From Edaphobacter lichenicola (GTDB lineage Bacteria; Acidobacteriota; Terriglobia; Terriglobales; Acidobacteriaceae), in contig NZ_JACHDY010000002.1 of NCBI RefSeq assembly GCF_014201315.1, forward strand, positions 558,001-622,000: DNA of 64,000 nucleotides, given 5' to 3'. Of the stretch, positions 8,392 to 17,031 are shown piece after piece. Numbering within the stretch: the first letter of the stretch is position 1; every line of letters starts with the position of its first letter. The position numbers were made by a program, and so were the translations under genes. Below the pieces are notes generated by a model that had not been told where the DNA came from, searched no databases, and saw nothing but the letters and a program-made list of their open reading frames with translations.

Positions 8392-9410
8392 GTTCTGAGA
8401 CTGCTAAAAGCGCAGTATTGCTGTTGGCTCATGGGACGCCGGACATGCTGGGCGAGATGGCCGAGTATCTGAGCAAGGTGACCGGTGGGCGAGCAATGCC
8501 GCAGGAGGTTGTGAAAGAGCTGCAGCATCGGTATGCGCAGATCGGGCTGCAGGAGGCGCCTGGGCTGGAGCCTCCGCCGCTGACGAAGTGGACGATGGTG
8601 CAAGCACATATGCTGGAGCATGTGCTGGGCGCGGGCAAGGTATATGTCGGCATGCGCAACTGGCATCCTTATATTGCAGACACTGTCGCGGAGATGCGGC
8701 GGGATGGAGTGACGCGGATCAAGGCCGTGTGTCTGGCTCCGCAGAACTCTCGTACAAGCGTGGGACTTTACCGAAAGGCTGTGCTCTCTGCGGCGACGGG
8801 TATTGAGGTTGAGTTTGTCGCTGGATGGGCGGACAGTCCGCTGCTGGCGGAGGCGTTTGCCGAGAAGCTGCGGCCGATGTGGGCGGAGGCCTGCGCTGAG
8901 TCGGGGCAGCGAGTGCCTGTGTTGTTTACAGCGCACAGCGTGCCGTGCCGAACGATCATGACTGGTGAAGCTTCGATTGCGGGAGCGAGGCCAGGAACTC
9001 CTGTGCAGGATTCGCCGGACCCTTATCCGGTGGAGGCCAAACGCACCGCACAGATGGTGGCGGAGCGGATGTCGGCAGTCGGTTTTCGCGAGAACGATTG
9101 GTACTTCGCTTTTCAAAGCCAGGGCATGAGTGGGGGGCCGTGGATTGGACCGACAGTGGAGGACACACTCAAAGCGATCCAAGCCGAAGGGCACGTGGGC
9201 GTGGTGATGCAACCGGTGGGGTTTCTGTGTGATCACGTGGAGATTCTGTACGACATCGACATTGCTTTTCGTCAGACGGCCAGCGAGCTGGGGCTGAAGT
9301 TGTGGCGGGCGGAGAGCCTGAACGACTCCCCGGTGCTGGTGGAGGCGCTGGTGGACGTGGTCACCGGCAAATATAAGGCGACCGTCGATGAGGTGATGGT
9401 TCCGGCGTAG
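8388..9410 (+). CDS. hemH: Ferrochelatase (possibly coproporphyrin type)
   Basis: 340 aa. Inserts Fe2+ into the porphyrin. The start ATG at 8388 forms an ATGA overlap with hemE; longer in-frame extensions are not expected. LLAHGTPD starts the first half; VLFTAHSVP contains the metal-site histidine, and the C-terminal GFLCDHVEILYDIDI contains the conserved glutamate in a form also seen in coproporphyrin ferrochelatases. FQSQGMSGGPWIGP is a family element. The order hemE-hemH-hemY is that of Gram-positive bacteria using the coproporphyrin-dependent route, but whether coproporphyrin or protoporphyrin is the substrate cannot be settled without knowing if hemQ is present. Confidence 0.93.
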   Translation: MSSETAKSAVLLLAHGTPDMLGEMAEYLSKVTGGRAMPQEVVKELQHRYAQIGLQEAPGLEPPPLTKWTMVQAHMLEHVLGAGKVYVGMRNWHPYIADTVAEMRRDGVTRIKAVCLAPQNSRTSVGLYRKAVLSAATGIEVEFVAGWADSPLLAEAFAEKLRPMWAEACAESGQRVPVLFTAHSVPCRTIMTGEASIAGARPGTPVQDSPDPYPVEAKRTAQMVAERMSAVGFRENDWYFAFQSQGMSGGPWIGPTVEDTLKAIQAEGHVGVVMQPVGFLCDHVEILYDIDIAFRQTASELGLKLWRAESLNDSPVLVEALVDVVTGKYKATVDEVMVPA

Positions 9411-9490
9411 GTATAGGCTGTCTTGAGGGCCGACGGCGGAGGCTCTGTTCTCCGCTCTTTTTATTAGCAGATGTTTTCATTGGAGAGAAG

Positions 9491-10903
9491 ATGAAGCGCG
9501 TTGCAATCGTTGGCGGCGGAGTCGCAGGACTGGCGGCGGCGTATGAGCTGGCGCGGCAGGCTCGCAACGGCGCATCGCTGCAGGTGGTGTTGTTCGAAGC
9601 CTCGACGCGGCTGGGTGGAATCATCGAGACGGTGCATGAAGGTGAGTTCGTCATTGAGTGCGGGCCCGATGCGTGGGTGACGGAGAAGCCGTGGGCGCGT
9701 GAGCTGGCAGAAGAGCTTGGATTGGGCGCTGAAGTGATGCCCTCAAATGACGCAACGCGCAAGACTTATGTGCTGGTCGACAAGAAGCTGCAGGCGATGC
9801 CGGATGGTATGCGGATGATGGTGCCGGTCGATCTAGATTCGTTGGGTGCTTCGGAGCTGTTTAGCGCGGGGGCGAAGCTGGCTTATCACGAAGAGCTGGG
9901 TCGAGCGGAGGAGTTGCGGGCGGAGGCTCCTGACGAGGACGAAAGCGTTGCGGAGTTTGTTCGGCGGCACTTTGGGCAAGAGGTGCTGACGAAGATCGGT
10001 GCGCCTTTGCTGAGCGGTGTGTTTGGCGGCGATGTAACGAAGTTGAGCGTACAGGCGGTGATGGCTCCCTTTGTCGCGATGGAGCGAGAGCACGGCAGTC
10101 TGATTGCCGCACTGCAGGCGCGTGATGCGGGGGTGAAGAAACACTCGGTCTTTACTACACTGCGCAGCGGCATGGGAACGCTGGTGGATCGTATGATCGC
10201 GACGATTCCTGAAGATTGGATTCGGCTGGCCGCGGAGGTGCGATTTGTGTCGTACGGCGACGAAGGGTGGCTGGTGGGAACAGCTCGCGGCGTGGAACGG
10301 TTCGATGCCGTGATGATGGCTGCTCCTATTGATGTTGCTTGCTCTCTGCTGGAGCCGGTGGACGCGGAGATGGCTCCGTTGATGGCGATGGAGGCAAGCT
10401 CCGCGGTGGTGGTGGCATTTGGATTTCCTGATGCCGCGAAGTTTCCCGTTCCGCCTGGGTTTGGCTTTCTGGTGCCGCCAGGCTCCGATAGCCTGCTGCT
10501 TGCGGCGACCTTTGTCGATCAGAAGTTTGAAGACCGGGTGCCGCAGGGCGGGCGGTTAGTGCGAGCCTTTTTTGGATGCAAAGCTGCCGAACGGCTGATG
10601 CGATGCGGTAACGACGAGACTGCCGCAGTGGCGCGGATGGAGCTGGCGAGGATTCTGGGGCCGTTGCCGGAGCCGCAGGTGACTGTGGTTCGACGCTGGC
10701 CTCGAAGCCTCCCGCAGTATGCCGTCGGGCATCTGGAACGGATGAAGAGGCTCGATGCACGAGCGAGTGTGCTCGATGGACTATCGCTGCTTGGCAACGG
10801 ATATCGTGGCGTGGGCGTGCCCGATCTAATTCGGGATGCTCGGGTTGCGGCGAGGAGAATCGTTGGTAAGAGCGAAAGTCTCACTGGGGTTGCGGAGCTG
10901 TAA
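9491..10903 (+). CDS. hemY: Protoporphyrinogen/coproporphyrinogen III oxidase (HemY/CgoX type)
   Basis: 470 aa FAD-dependent, oxygen-using oxidase of the monoamine-oxidase-like superfamily. The dinucleotide-binding motif VAIVGGGVAGLAAAYEL starts at residue 4, followed by GGIIETVHEGEFVIECGPDAW; the C-terminal FAD element LLGNGYRGVGVPDLI is present. AGAGAAG lies just upstream of the ATG. It follows hemH by 80 bases in the same direction, probably one transcript. It ends 30-40 bases before the cobalamin riboswitch, so haem and B12 branches of tetrapyrrole metabolism adjoin. Confidence 0.93.
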   Translation: MKRVAIVGGGVAGLAAAYELARQARNGASLQVVLFEASTRLGGIIETVHEGEFVIECGPDAWVTEKPWARELAEELGLGAEVMPSNDATRKTYVLVDKKLQAMPDGMRMMVPVDLDSLGASELFSAGAKLAYHEELGRAEELRAEAPDEDESVAEFVRRHFGQEVLTKIGAPLLSGVFGGDVTKLSVQAVMAPFVAMEREHGSLIAALQARDAGVKKHSVFTTLRSGMGTLVDRMIATIPEDWIRLAAEVRFVSYGDEGWLVGTARGVERFDAVMMAAPIDVACSLLEPVDAEMAPLMAMEASSAVVVAFGFPDAAKFPVPPGFGFLVPPGSDSLLLAATFVDQKFEDRVPQGGRLVRAFFGCKAAERLMRCGNDETAAVARMELARILGPLPEPQVTVVRRWPRSLPQYAVGHLERMKRLDARASVLDGLSLLGNGYRGVGVPDLIRDARVAARRIVGKSESLTGVAEL

Positions 10904-10939
10904 AGATTTGACCCGGCGGGGTGACCGGGATAGTCTTTT

Positions 10940-11110
10940 TCTACACTGGTGTTGGGAAGACGGTGTGACTCCGTCGCTACCCCGTAACTGTAAGCGCCGA
11001 GAGTTTTGACGATTGGTACTAAGCCACTGGGGATTTGTCCTGGGAAGGTAAGTCAAAGCTCGATGAGGCGTAAGTCAGGAGACCTGCCGGTGGCCGACCA
11101 GGCTTGATTC
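10940..11110 (+). promoter_or_regulatory. Cobalamin (adenosylcobalamin) riboswitch
   Basis: Conserved elements occur in the right order: GGTG..GGGAAGACGGTG (10948 on), the TCCG/GCTACCCCGTAACTGT block (10970-10991), GCCACTGG (about 11023-11030), TGGGAAGG (11041-11048), and the B12 box AGTCAGGAGACCTGCC at 11073-11088. It lies 120-290 bases upstream of cobU, the first gene of the B12 operon, on the same strand. Binding of adenosylcobalamin should shut the operon off. No obvious intrinsic terminator follows the aptamer, so control is probably at translation start of cobU; that is inference. Confidence 0.95.
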
Positions 11111-11232
11111 AGCTTCGCTGGGAGAGCTGGAGAGCATTCTCGCTGACCGCAACAGAGGTCTGCCCGAGCGCTGCCTAAATTCATTCCCGCTCTGTTCGAT
11201 CGCTTCGAAAGATGCCGGGCAAGGAGCTAACG

Positions 11233-11787
11233 ATGCAGGAGATGCGCCAGAGTTCCGTGACACTCGTTCTTGGCGGCGTGCGCAGCGGCAAAAGCCGTTA
11301 TGCGCAGCAGCTCGCAGAGCGGGAGAGCCGCGTGATCTTTGTGGCGACGGCGAAGGCTTCGGACGACGAGATGCAGAGGAAGATCGACCGGCATCGCGAA
11401 GAGCGGCCAGCGGAGTGGACTACCGTGGAGGAGCCGCTGGAGTTGGTTCAGGTATTGACGCAGCGTGGATTCAGCTGCGATGTGATGGTGGTGGATTGCC
11501 TGACGATCTTTGCGGCGAATCTTCTTGAGGCCGAAGGTGATGATCAGGGTGCTGTGGATCGGCGCGTCGAGGCATTGTGCGAGGCGTTGCGGTCGGCTAG
11601 TTGCTCGGTTGTGCTGGTTTCGAACGAGGTGGGTAGCGGAGTGGTTCCCGCGTATCCGTTAGGGCGACGCTATCGTGATCTGCTGGGCGAGATCAATCAG
11701 AGGGTGGCGAGAGTCGCCGATGATGTGGTGTTGATGGTAGCTGGACTGCCGCTTGCCCTGAAGGGACACCTCGAGGTGACTCTGTGA
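11233..11787 (+). CDS. cobU: Adenosylcobinamide kinase / adenosylcobinamide-phosphate guanylyltransferase
   Basis: 184 aa. Bifunctional enzyme that phosphorylates adenosylcobinamide and activates it with GTP to AdoCbi-GDP. The P-loop GGVRSGKSRYAQ, the histidine region DRHREERPAEWTTVEEP (the guanylylated histidine), VDCLTIFAANLL and VSNEVGSGVVP are all in place. The ATG at 11233 has AAGGAG at 11221-11226, a better fit than the in-frame ATG at 11212. First gene after the riboswitch; its TGA overlaps the GTG of cbiA. Confidence 0.95.
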   Translation: MQEMRQSSVTLVLGGVRSGKSRYAQQLAERESRVIFVATAKASDDEMQRKIDRHREERPAEWTTVEEPLELVQVLTQRGFSCDVMVVDCLTIFAANLLEAEGDDQGAVDRRVEALCEALRSASCSVVLVSNEVGSGVVPAYPLGRRYRDLLGEINQRVARVADDVVLMVAGLPLALKGHLEVTL

Positions 11788-13175
11788 GAGGGCTGCTGAT
11801 TTCGGGTACCGCGAGCGGCGTGGGGAAGACGACGGTTGCGCTTGCGATTATGGCGGGCCTGCGACGGCGCGGGCTTGCAGTGCAGCCGCTCAAATGTGGG
11901 CCCGACTTTCTGGACACCGGACACCACACTCGAATATGCGGGCGAAAGGCTCGCAATCTTGACACGTGGATGCTGAGCGAAGAGGCGAACCGCAGCGTTC
12001 TGCGAGATACAGCGCGGGGCACGGATGTTCTGGTCGTTGAAGGCATGATGGGGTTGTTCGATGGGAAGAGTGGGAACACCGAAGCGGGCAGCACCGCGGA
12101 GATTTCCAAGCTACTGAAGCTGCCGGTGGTGCTGGTTGTCGATGCGGCAAAGACTGCGCGAAGCATCGCGGCGGTGGTGCTCGGCTTTGAGATGTTCGAT
12201 CCGGAGTTGCAGCTTGCGGGTGTGATTCTGAATCGCGTTGCGACGGAACGGCACTACGAGATGCTGCGGGCGGCGATTGAGACCACCTGCAGAACGAAGA
12301 TTCTGGGTTGGCTGCCGCGTGATCAGACGATTGCGATCCCTGAGCGACATCTTGGCTTGCAGGGTGCGGCGGAATCTGCGATTGGTGATGATGCTGCGAT
12401 CGACACACTGGCTGCGCTCGCGGAAAAGTTCTTCGATCTGGATCGTTTGCTTGAGTTGGAGTGTGGTTTGGATCTGAACGAGGATCAGGATTTCGGCGGA
12501 AGGCGTTCTCAATCTGAAGAAGGCGTGCGAATCGGCGTACCGTCCGATCACGCTTTCTCGTTCTACTACGAGGACAATCTGGACCTGCTGCGCGAACAGG
12601 GAGCCGAGATCGTTTGGTTTAGCCCACTGCACGACAGGTGTCTTCCAACCGGACTGGACGGGCTGTATCTGGGGGGAGGATATCCCGAACTTCATGCAGA
12701 AAAGTTGAGCAGCAATCGTGGGATGCTCAAGGATATTCGTGCCTTCGCTGCTTCGGGAAGGCCGGTCTATGCGGAGTGCGGTGGGATGATCTATCTGTCC
12801 AGGAGCCTCAGCACCCAGGATGGGGAGACGTACGCGATGGCTGGCGTGCTGCCGCTGTCGATGCAGATGACAGACAAGCTCGTGCAGTTCGGATACGTCA
12901 CTGTTGAGTTCACGGAAGACTGTCTGTTGGGCGTGAAAGGAACCACAGTTCGTGGGCACAGCTTTCACTATTCGTGTCTTGTTTCACGGGGAGAGGTGGC
13001 AACAACTTATCGCGTGCAGTACTCGATGTCCGGCAAAGAGGAGCTCGAGGGGTTTAGGCAGGGCAGTGTGCTGGCCAGCTATGTTCATCTGCACTTGCGG
13101 GCGAATCCCACAATCGCGAGAGATCTTGTCGCTGCAATTCGACGAGCGCGCACACTGCAGACGGCGGCGCGGTGA
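11784..13175 (+). CDS. cbiA: Cobyrinic acid a,c-diamide synthase
   Basis: 463 aa (also named cobB). ATP- and glutamine-dependent amidation of the a and c carboxylates of cobyrinic acid. N-terminal dethiobiotin-synthetase-like domain with the P-loop SGTASGVGKTTVALAI; C-terminal class I glutamine amidotransferase with GLYLGGGYPELHAE and the nucleophile cysteine in VYAECGGMIYL. GTG start overlaps the cobU stop (GTGA). This is the earliest pathway step encoded in the operon, so the strain must make or import cobyrinic acid or have the corrin-ring genes elsewhere. Confidence 0.95.
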   Translation: MRGLLISGTASGVGKTTVALAIMAGLRRRGLAVQPLKCGPDFLDTGHHTRICGRKARNLDTWMLSEEANRSVLRDTARGTDVLVVEGMMGLFDGKSGNTEAGSTAEISKLLKLPVVLVVDAAKTARSIAAVVLGFEMFDPELQLAGVILNRVATERHYEMLRAAIETTCRTKILGWLPRDQTIAIPERHLGLQGAAESAIGDDAAIDTLAALAEKFFDLDRLLELECGLDLNEDQDFGGRRSQSEEGVRIGVPSDHAFSFYYEDNLDLLREQGAEIVWFSPLHDRCLPTGLDGLYLGGGYPELHAEKLSSNRGMLKDIRAFAASGRPVYAECGGMIYLSRSLSTQDGETYAMAGVLPLSMQMTDKLVQFGYVTVEFTEDCLLGVKGTTVRGHSFHYSCLVSRGEVATTYRVQYSMSGKEELEGFRQGSVLASYVHLHLRANPTIARDLVAAIRRARTLQTAAR

Positions 13176-14242
13176 GCGACTCTAACATCATGTCGACCAT
13201 CGAGCCACCCAGCGAGCTGTGGCTTGCAAAAGCACGAGCGCATCTGGATGTATTGACCAAGCCGCTGGGCAGCCTTGGCCGGCTGGAAGACCTTGCGGCG
13301 CAGTTGGTGTCGATTCGACAGCGTGAGTATGCGGAGCCGCTACGAAAGGCTGTTTATATCTTTGCAGCCGATCATGGAATTACTGCTGAAGGCGTCAGCG
13401 CGTATCCAAGCGAAGTGACGCGACAGATGGTGCTTAATTTCCTTGCTAATGGCGCGGCTATCAATGTGCTCGCGAAGCTTCATGGCGTCGAGATGAATGT
13501 AGTCGATGTGGGTGTTGATGCGGACTTCGATCAGATCGACGATCTGCTGCACCGCAAAGTGCGTAAGGGAACGCGCAATATGATCCAGGAGCCAGCGATG
13601 AGCAGCGATGAACTGACGGAAGCTCTTGGTGTTGGACTGGACCTTGCTGACGATTCGAAGGCGAAGGGGCACAGCCTGGTTGCTGTTGGAGAGATGGGCA
13701 TTGGAAATACCACGGCGGCGAGCGCCATCACGTCTCTCCTTACCCGGAAACCGGTTGAGCTCACTACCGGCAAAGGGACCGGCCTGAACACCGAGGCTTT
13801 GCAGCACAAGCGCCGAATCATCGAAGCGGTTTTGCAGAAGTACTTCGGAGAAGCGGCAGGTGACATTTTGCCTGATCCAGTTGATGTGCTCCGTATCGTC
13901 GGCGGGTTGGAGATCGCCGCGATGACTGGTTTCATACTCGGAGCAGCGCGACATGGAATCGCGGTAGTCGTTGACGGCTTCATCTCGACGGCTGCGGCTG
14001 CGCTTGCCTTTGCGTTAGTGCCGCAGGTGCGCGGCTATCTTTTTGCTGGGCATCAATCCGAAGAACCCGGGCACCAGGCGCTGCTCGACTACCTGGAGTT
14101 GAGGCCGATTCTCGCGTTGAATATGCGCCTCGGGGAAGGCACGGGCGCAGTCCTCGCTATGCCGATCCTCGAGTCCGCGATGTGCCTCTACAACCAGATG
14201 GCGACGTTCGAATCTGCTGGTGTGAGCGAGGCCAAAGATTGA
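13172..14242 (+). CDS. cobT: Nicotinate-nucleotide-dimethylbenzimidazole phosphoribosyltransferase
   Basis: 356 aa. Makes alpha-ribazole phosphate from DMB and nicotinate mononucleotide, activating the lower ligand. KPLGSLGRLEDLA near the N-terminus, FAADHGITAEGVSAYPSEVT, VGEMGIGNTTAASAI, and MRLGEGTGAVLAMPIL with the catalytic glutamate are all present. GTG start at 13172 overlaps the cbiA stop (GTGA); an ATG at 13190 is an alternative. Its substrate DMB would come from BluB, encoded five genes downstream. Confidence 0.95.
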   Translation: MSDSNIMSTIEPPSELWLAKARAHLDVLTKPLGSLGRLEDLAAQLVSIRQREYAEPLRKAVYIFAADHGITAEGVSAYPSEVTRQMVLNFLANGAAINVLAKLHGVEMNVVDVGVDADFDQIDDLLHRKVRKGTRNMIQEPAMSSDELTEALGVGLDLADDSKAKGHSLVAVGEMGIGNTTAASAITSLLTRKPVELTTGKGTGLNTEALQHKRRIIEAVLQKYFGEAAGDILPDPVDVLRIVGGLEIAAMTGFILGAARHGIAVVVDGFISTAAAALAFALVPQVRGYLFAGHQSEEPGHQALLDYLELRPILALNMRLGEGTGAVLAMPILESAMCLYNQMATFESAGVSEAKD

Positions 14243-15003
14243 CCGTAGCAGGACAGATTCGCAGGCTTGGTGAAGAGCTCGTGGTCGCCTTTCAATTTCT
14301 CACGCGAATCCCCATGCCTGCGATTGCGTTCGAGTCCGATTCCCTCTCGCGCGCCGTCAAATTCTTTCCGCTGGTTGGATTGATCGTCGGTGCAGGAGCT
14401 GTGCTACTGCAAAAGCTGCTGATAACGCACTTGACTCGCCAACTTGTCGCGCTGGTCGCGCTGACTTACCTCGTGCTGATTACCGGCTTCCTGCATGAAG
14501 ACGGCCTTGCGGATACCGCGGACGGGTTCGGTGGTGGCTGGACGAAGGATCGGGTGTTGGCCATCCTGCGAGACAGCAGGATTGGAAGTTACGGTGCAAC
14601 CGCTCTTGTCCTGTCGTTGCTGGCGCGTTATCTACTGCTGTCTTCGATACCGATGGAGCACTTTGCCGCATACGTCATCTCGGCCCATGTGCTCTGCCGA
14701 TGGAGTTCCCTTCCGCTCAGTTATTTTCTCCCTCCCGCTCGCGAACAGGAGGGACAAGGTGCGCGCATCGCTCGGCTCACATCGCTCCCTTCGCTGTTGT
14801 TCGGTTCACTCGTTGCTGCCGGGATAGTGATCTTCGCTCTTCGAAGTGCCTCCGTGCAGCCTCTTCTTGTCTCTCTCGTTGTGGTGATATTGAGTGGTTG
14901 GTTCTACTATCGAAGGATCGATGGCGTGACTGGAGATTGCTTCGGTGCAACCAACCAAATCACCGAAATCGCGGTTTACTTCTGCGGGGTATGGATCGCA
15001 TGA
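14239..15003 (+). CDS. cobS: Cobalamin synthase (adenosylcobinamide-GDP ribazoletransferase)
   Basis: 254 aa integral membrane protein that joins AdoCbi-GDP with alpha-ribazole (phosphate). The catalytic loop GFLHEDGLADTADGFGGG is intact, followed by DSRIGSYGATALVL; several hydrophobic helices follow, and the last part GVTGDCFGATNQITE is the second conserved acidic motif. TTG at 14239 overlaps the cobT stop (TTGA), matching the pattern of every other junction; an in-frame ATG at 14182 would overlap cobT by 60 bases and add a non-conserved tail. Confidence 0.92.
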   Translation: MTVAGQIRRLGEELVVAFQFLTRIPMPAIAFESDSLSRAVKFFPLVGLIVGAGAVLLQKLLITHLTRQLVALVALTYLVLITGFLHEDGLADTADGFGGGWTKDRVLAILRDSRIGSYGATALVLSLLARYLLLSSIPMEHFAAYVISAHVLCRWSSLPLSYFLPPAREQEGQGARIARLTSLPSLLFGSLVAAGIVIFALRSASVQPLLVSLVVVILSGWFYYRRIDGVTGDCFGATNQITEIAVYFCGVWIA

Positions 15004-15587
15004 GCGAGATACTCTTCGTTCGTCATGCAGAGACAGATATGGCAGGAACCTTCTGCGGCCACTCTGACCCTGAGGTTAATGCGCGTGGTCGTGAACAGAT
15101 CTCCGAGTTGATCGACAGACTTCGCCAGGAGAGTATCGACATCGTTTACACGAGCGATCTGCGCCGTGCCGTGGCGACCGCCAACGCAATCGCCGAGGCG
15201 TTCGGAGTCGGATGCCATGCGCGTCCGGCACTGCGCGAGATCAGCTTCGGAACATGGGAGGGGCTTAGCTGGCAGGAGATTGAGCAGCGGGATGCAGTTT
15301 ATGCTCGTCGATGGATAGCGGAATATCCGATGCTGCCGGCACCTGACGGCGAAGCCTTTAGACACTTTGAACAACGCGTGTTGACGGAAGTGGAGTTCTT
15401 GTCTGTGCAGACGGCGAAGAAAAACATCGCGGTCGTAACGCACGCGGGAGTGCTGAGAACCGTGCTGTGCGCGCTGAACAACTGCAGTCAAGACGATGCC
15501 TGGAGACAGACCAAAACTTACTGTGCGATCGTTCGGCATACTGTTGCACCATCGCTCCAGACGCAGAGCATCGGAGCGCGCTCATGA
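15000..15587 (+). CDS. cobC: Alpha-ribazole phosphatase (histidine phosphatase family)
   Basis: 195 aa. The phosphohistidine signature FVRHAETDMAGTFCGHSDP begins at residue 6, with YTSDLRRAVATA, EISFGTWEGLSW, and VVTHAGVLRTVL carrying the second catalytic histidine. It removes the 5'-phosphate from alpha-ribazole-P or from cobalamin-P. ATG at 15000 overlaps the cobS stop (ATGA); an ATG nine bases upstream is possible. Operon context separates it from general phosphoglycerate mutases of the same superfamily. Confidence 0.9.
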   Translation: MSEILFVRHAETDMAGTFCGHSDPEVNARGREQISELIDRLRQESIDIVYTSDLRRAVATANAIAEAFGVGCHARPALREISFGTWEGLSWQEIEQRDAVYARRWIAEYPMLPAPDGEAFRHFEQRVLTEVEFLSVQTAKKNIAVVTHAGVLRTVLCALNNCSQDDAWRQTKTYCAIVRHTVAPSLQTQSIGARS

Positions 15588-16456
15588 CTTCGCGTAAGGT
15601 TGACGTACATGAGTTGATCGCCTGGGGTTTGGATGAATACTCCTACCGCGACGACGCCGCAGGCTTCGATTCGACGGAGTTGGCTGCACGAATTAGACAA
15701 GCAAGCACGAGATTAGCCGAACGTGATCGTTACACGAGTGCCACCGCCCTGCTCGAGCAAGAGACACGAGACATTCAACCTTTGCTCGCGATGGCAACGC
15801 AACACGAAGACCTGCACTTGGAGTATCAGGGGCTTGACTGGATGCTGGGCGTGGTTGACCTGCGCCTTCTGCTTGCATTTCAACGCAGATTGATCTTTAG
15901 TCTGTCGCAGCAAGCTTCGACCATACCAGTGCAAGGCGATTGGCCCGGATTGATCTCACTCGCGGTAGGCTCACAACGCAGCACCGAGCATGTTCTGGTT
16001 CATAACGTCAGCGGTACCGACCGCTTGGATATTGGCCTGCACTCGAGCAATCCTGACCTGCAGCTACGATTTACACAGAAGACGAGCGGGGGCGGAGCTT
16101 TGCCACTTTCGCTTTATGGCGGCAGCCCTTTCTTCGAAGTAGCTGAGTTTCGCGGACGGTGGTTTTTGCGCGATGGCTATCATCGCGCCTACCATCTGTT
16201 GCAGGCGGGAGTAGATCGCATTCCTGCCGTGGTGATCTATGCCCGGAGCATCGCGGAACTTGGTGCAACCGCCCCATGGTTCTTTGATGAAGAGCAATTG
16301 TTCTCTGATCGCCCTCCACAGGTCACGGATTTTCTTGATAGCGACATGATCCTGCGCTACGAGAGAACTGCTCTTCGCAAGGTCATTCGTATTCGCGTGG
16401 AAGAGTCGCTGGAGCCATGTGACGAAGTTCAAGAAGGACAAGGGGAAAGACTATGA
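15584..16456 (+). CDS. Unrecognised protein with ParB/SerK-like motif, inside the B12 operon
   Basis: 290 aa, no signal peptide, no clear membrane span. I do not recognise the family. The only diagnostic stretch is at residues 183-217: FFEVAEFRGRWFLRDGYHRA and then a helix LLQAGVDRIPAVVI, which matches the D-G-[HY]-H-R...G...[IV]P pattern of the ParB/sulfiredoxin fold, used by ParB, SbnI and the free-serine kinase SerK. DGYHR is residues 197-201, with acidic residues E185 and E188 before it. N-terminal half is mostly helical. ATGA overlaps on both sides (cobC and pduO) tie it to cobalamin synthesis. L-threonine kinase activity would fill the one gap in the aminopropanol arm; this is a hypothesis only. 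A regulatory role is the alternative. Confidence 0.85.
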   Translation: MTSRKVDVHELIAWGLDEYSYRDDAAGFDSTELAARIRQASTRLAERDRYTSATALLEQETRDIQPLLAMATQHEDLHLEYQGLDWMLGVVDLRLLLAFQRRLIFSLSQQASTIPVQGDWPGLISLAVGSQRSTEHVLVHNVSGTDRLDIGLHSSNPDLQLRFTQKTSGGGALPLSLYGGSPFFEVAEFRGRWFLRDGYHRAYHLLQAGVDRIPAVVIYARSIAELGATAPWFFDEEQLFSDRPPQVTDFLDSDMILRYERTALRKVIRIRVEESLEPCDEVQEGQGERL

Positions 16457-17031
16457 GCATCGCAACAAAACGAGGAGATGGCGGCCAGACGGGACTGGCC
16501 GGCGGAATTCGCATCTCGAAGGCTGACCTACGCGTTGAAGCTTACGGGACGGTCGACGAGCTGAACTCGACTCTGGGCTTCGCCCGAAGCATCTGCACGA
16601 ATAAAGAGATCCATGACTGGACCGAAACCATTCAACGCACGCTGTTTCGAGTAGGGTCCGCGCTGGCTACTCCGCCGGAGAGCAAGAAGAGCCCGCCATC
16701 CGTTCTGGCAGACGACGTTGATATGCTGACCAATCTGGTTCATCAGATTGAGGCGACTGAAGGCATCCTCTCCGACTGGTCTTTGCCCGGTGCGCACACC
16801 GAGTCTGCCGCTTACGAAGTTGCTCGCACGGTTTGCCGGCGCGCAGAGCGAAACGCGGTTCGACTTGCGAACAGTGGTGTGGAGTTCAAGCCTGAGATAC
16901 TCTCGTACCTCAATCGCCTCTCCGACGTGATCTGGCTCTTCGGCAGACTCATTGAAGTAAAGGCAGGAGTTGATGCACGGTTGCGCCGCGGCGACACCGC
17001 GGGCCCGAAGTGGTCAAGGGCATGGAAATGA
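16453..17031 (+). CDS. pduO: Cob(I)yrinic acid a,c-diamide adenosyltransferase, PduO type
   Basis: 192 aa trimeric corrinoid adenosyltransferase that transfers the 5'-deoxyadenosyl group of ATP to Co(I). The N-terminal TKRGDGGQTGLAGGIRISK is the ATP-binding signature; AYGTVDELNSTLGFA, CRRAERNAVRL and YLNRLSDVIWLFGR are the other conserved segments. In this operon it replaces CobA/CobO-type enzymes. ATGA overlaps with the unknown gene before it and with bluB after it. Confidence 0.93.
   Translation: MSIATKRGDGGQTGLAGGIRISKADLRVEAYGTVDELNSTLGFARSICTNKEIHDWTETIQRTLFRVGSALATPPESKKSPPSVLADDVDMLTNLVHQIEATEGILSDWSLPGAHTESAAYEVARTVCRRAERNAVRLANSGVEFKPEILSYLNRLSDVIWLFGRLIEVKAGVDARLRRGDTAGPKWSRAWK

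Noticed and set aside
8058..9236. 392-aa antisense frame over hemE/hemH
   Set aside because: Both sense genes are complete and conserved; the antisense product is His/Arg-rich with no recognisable domain.
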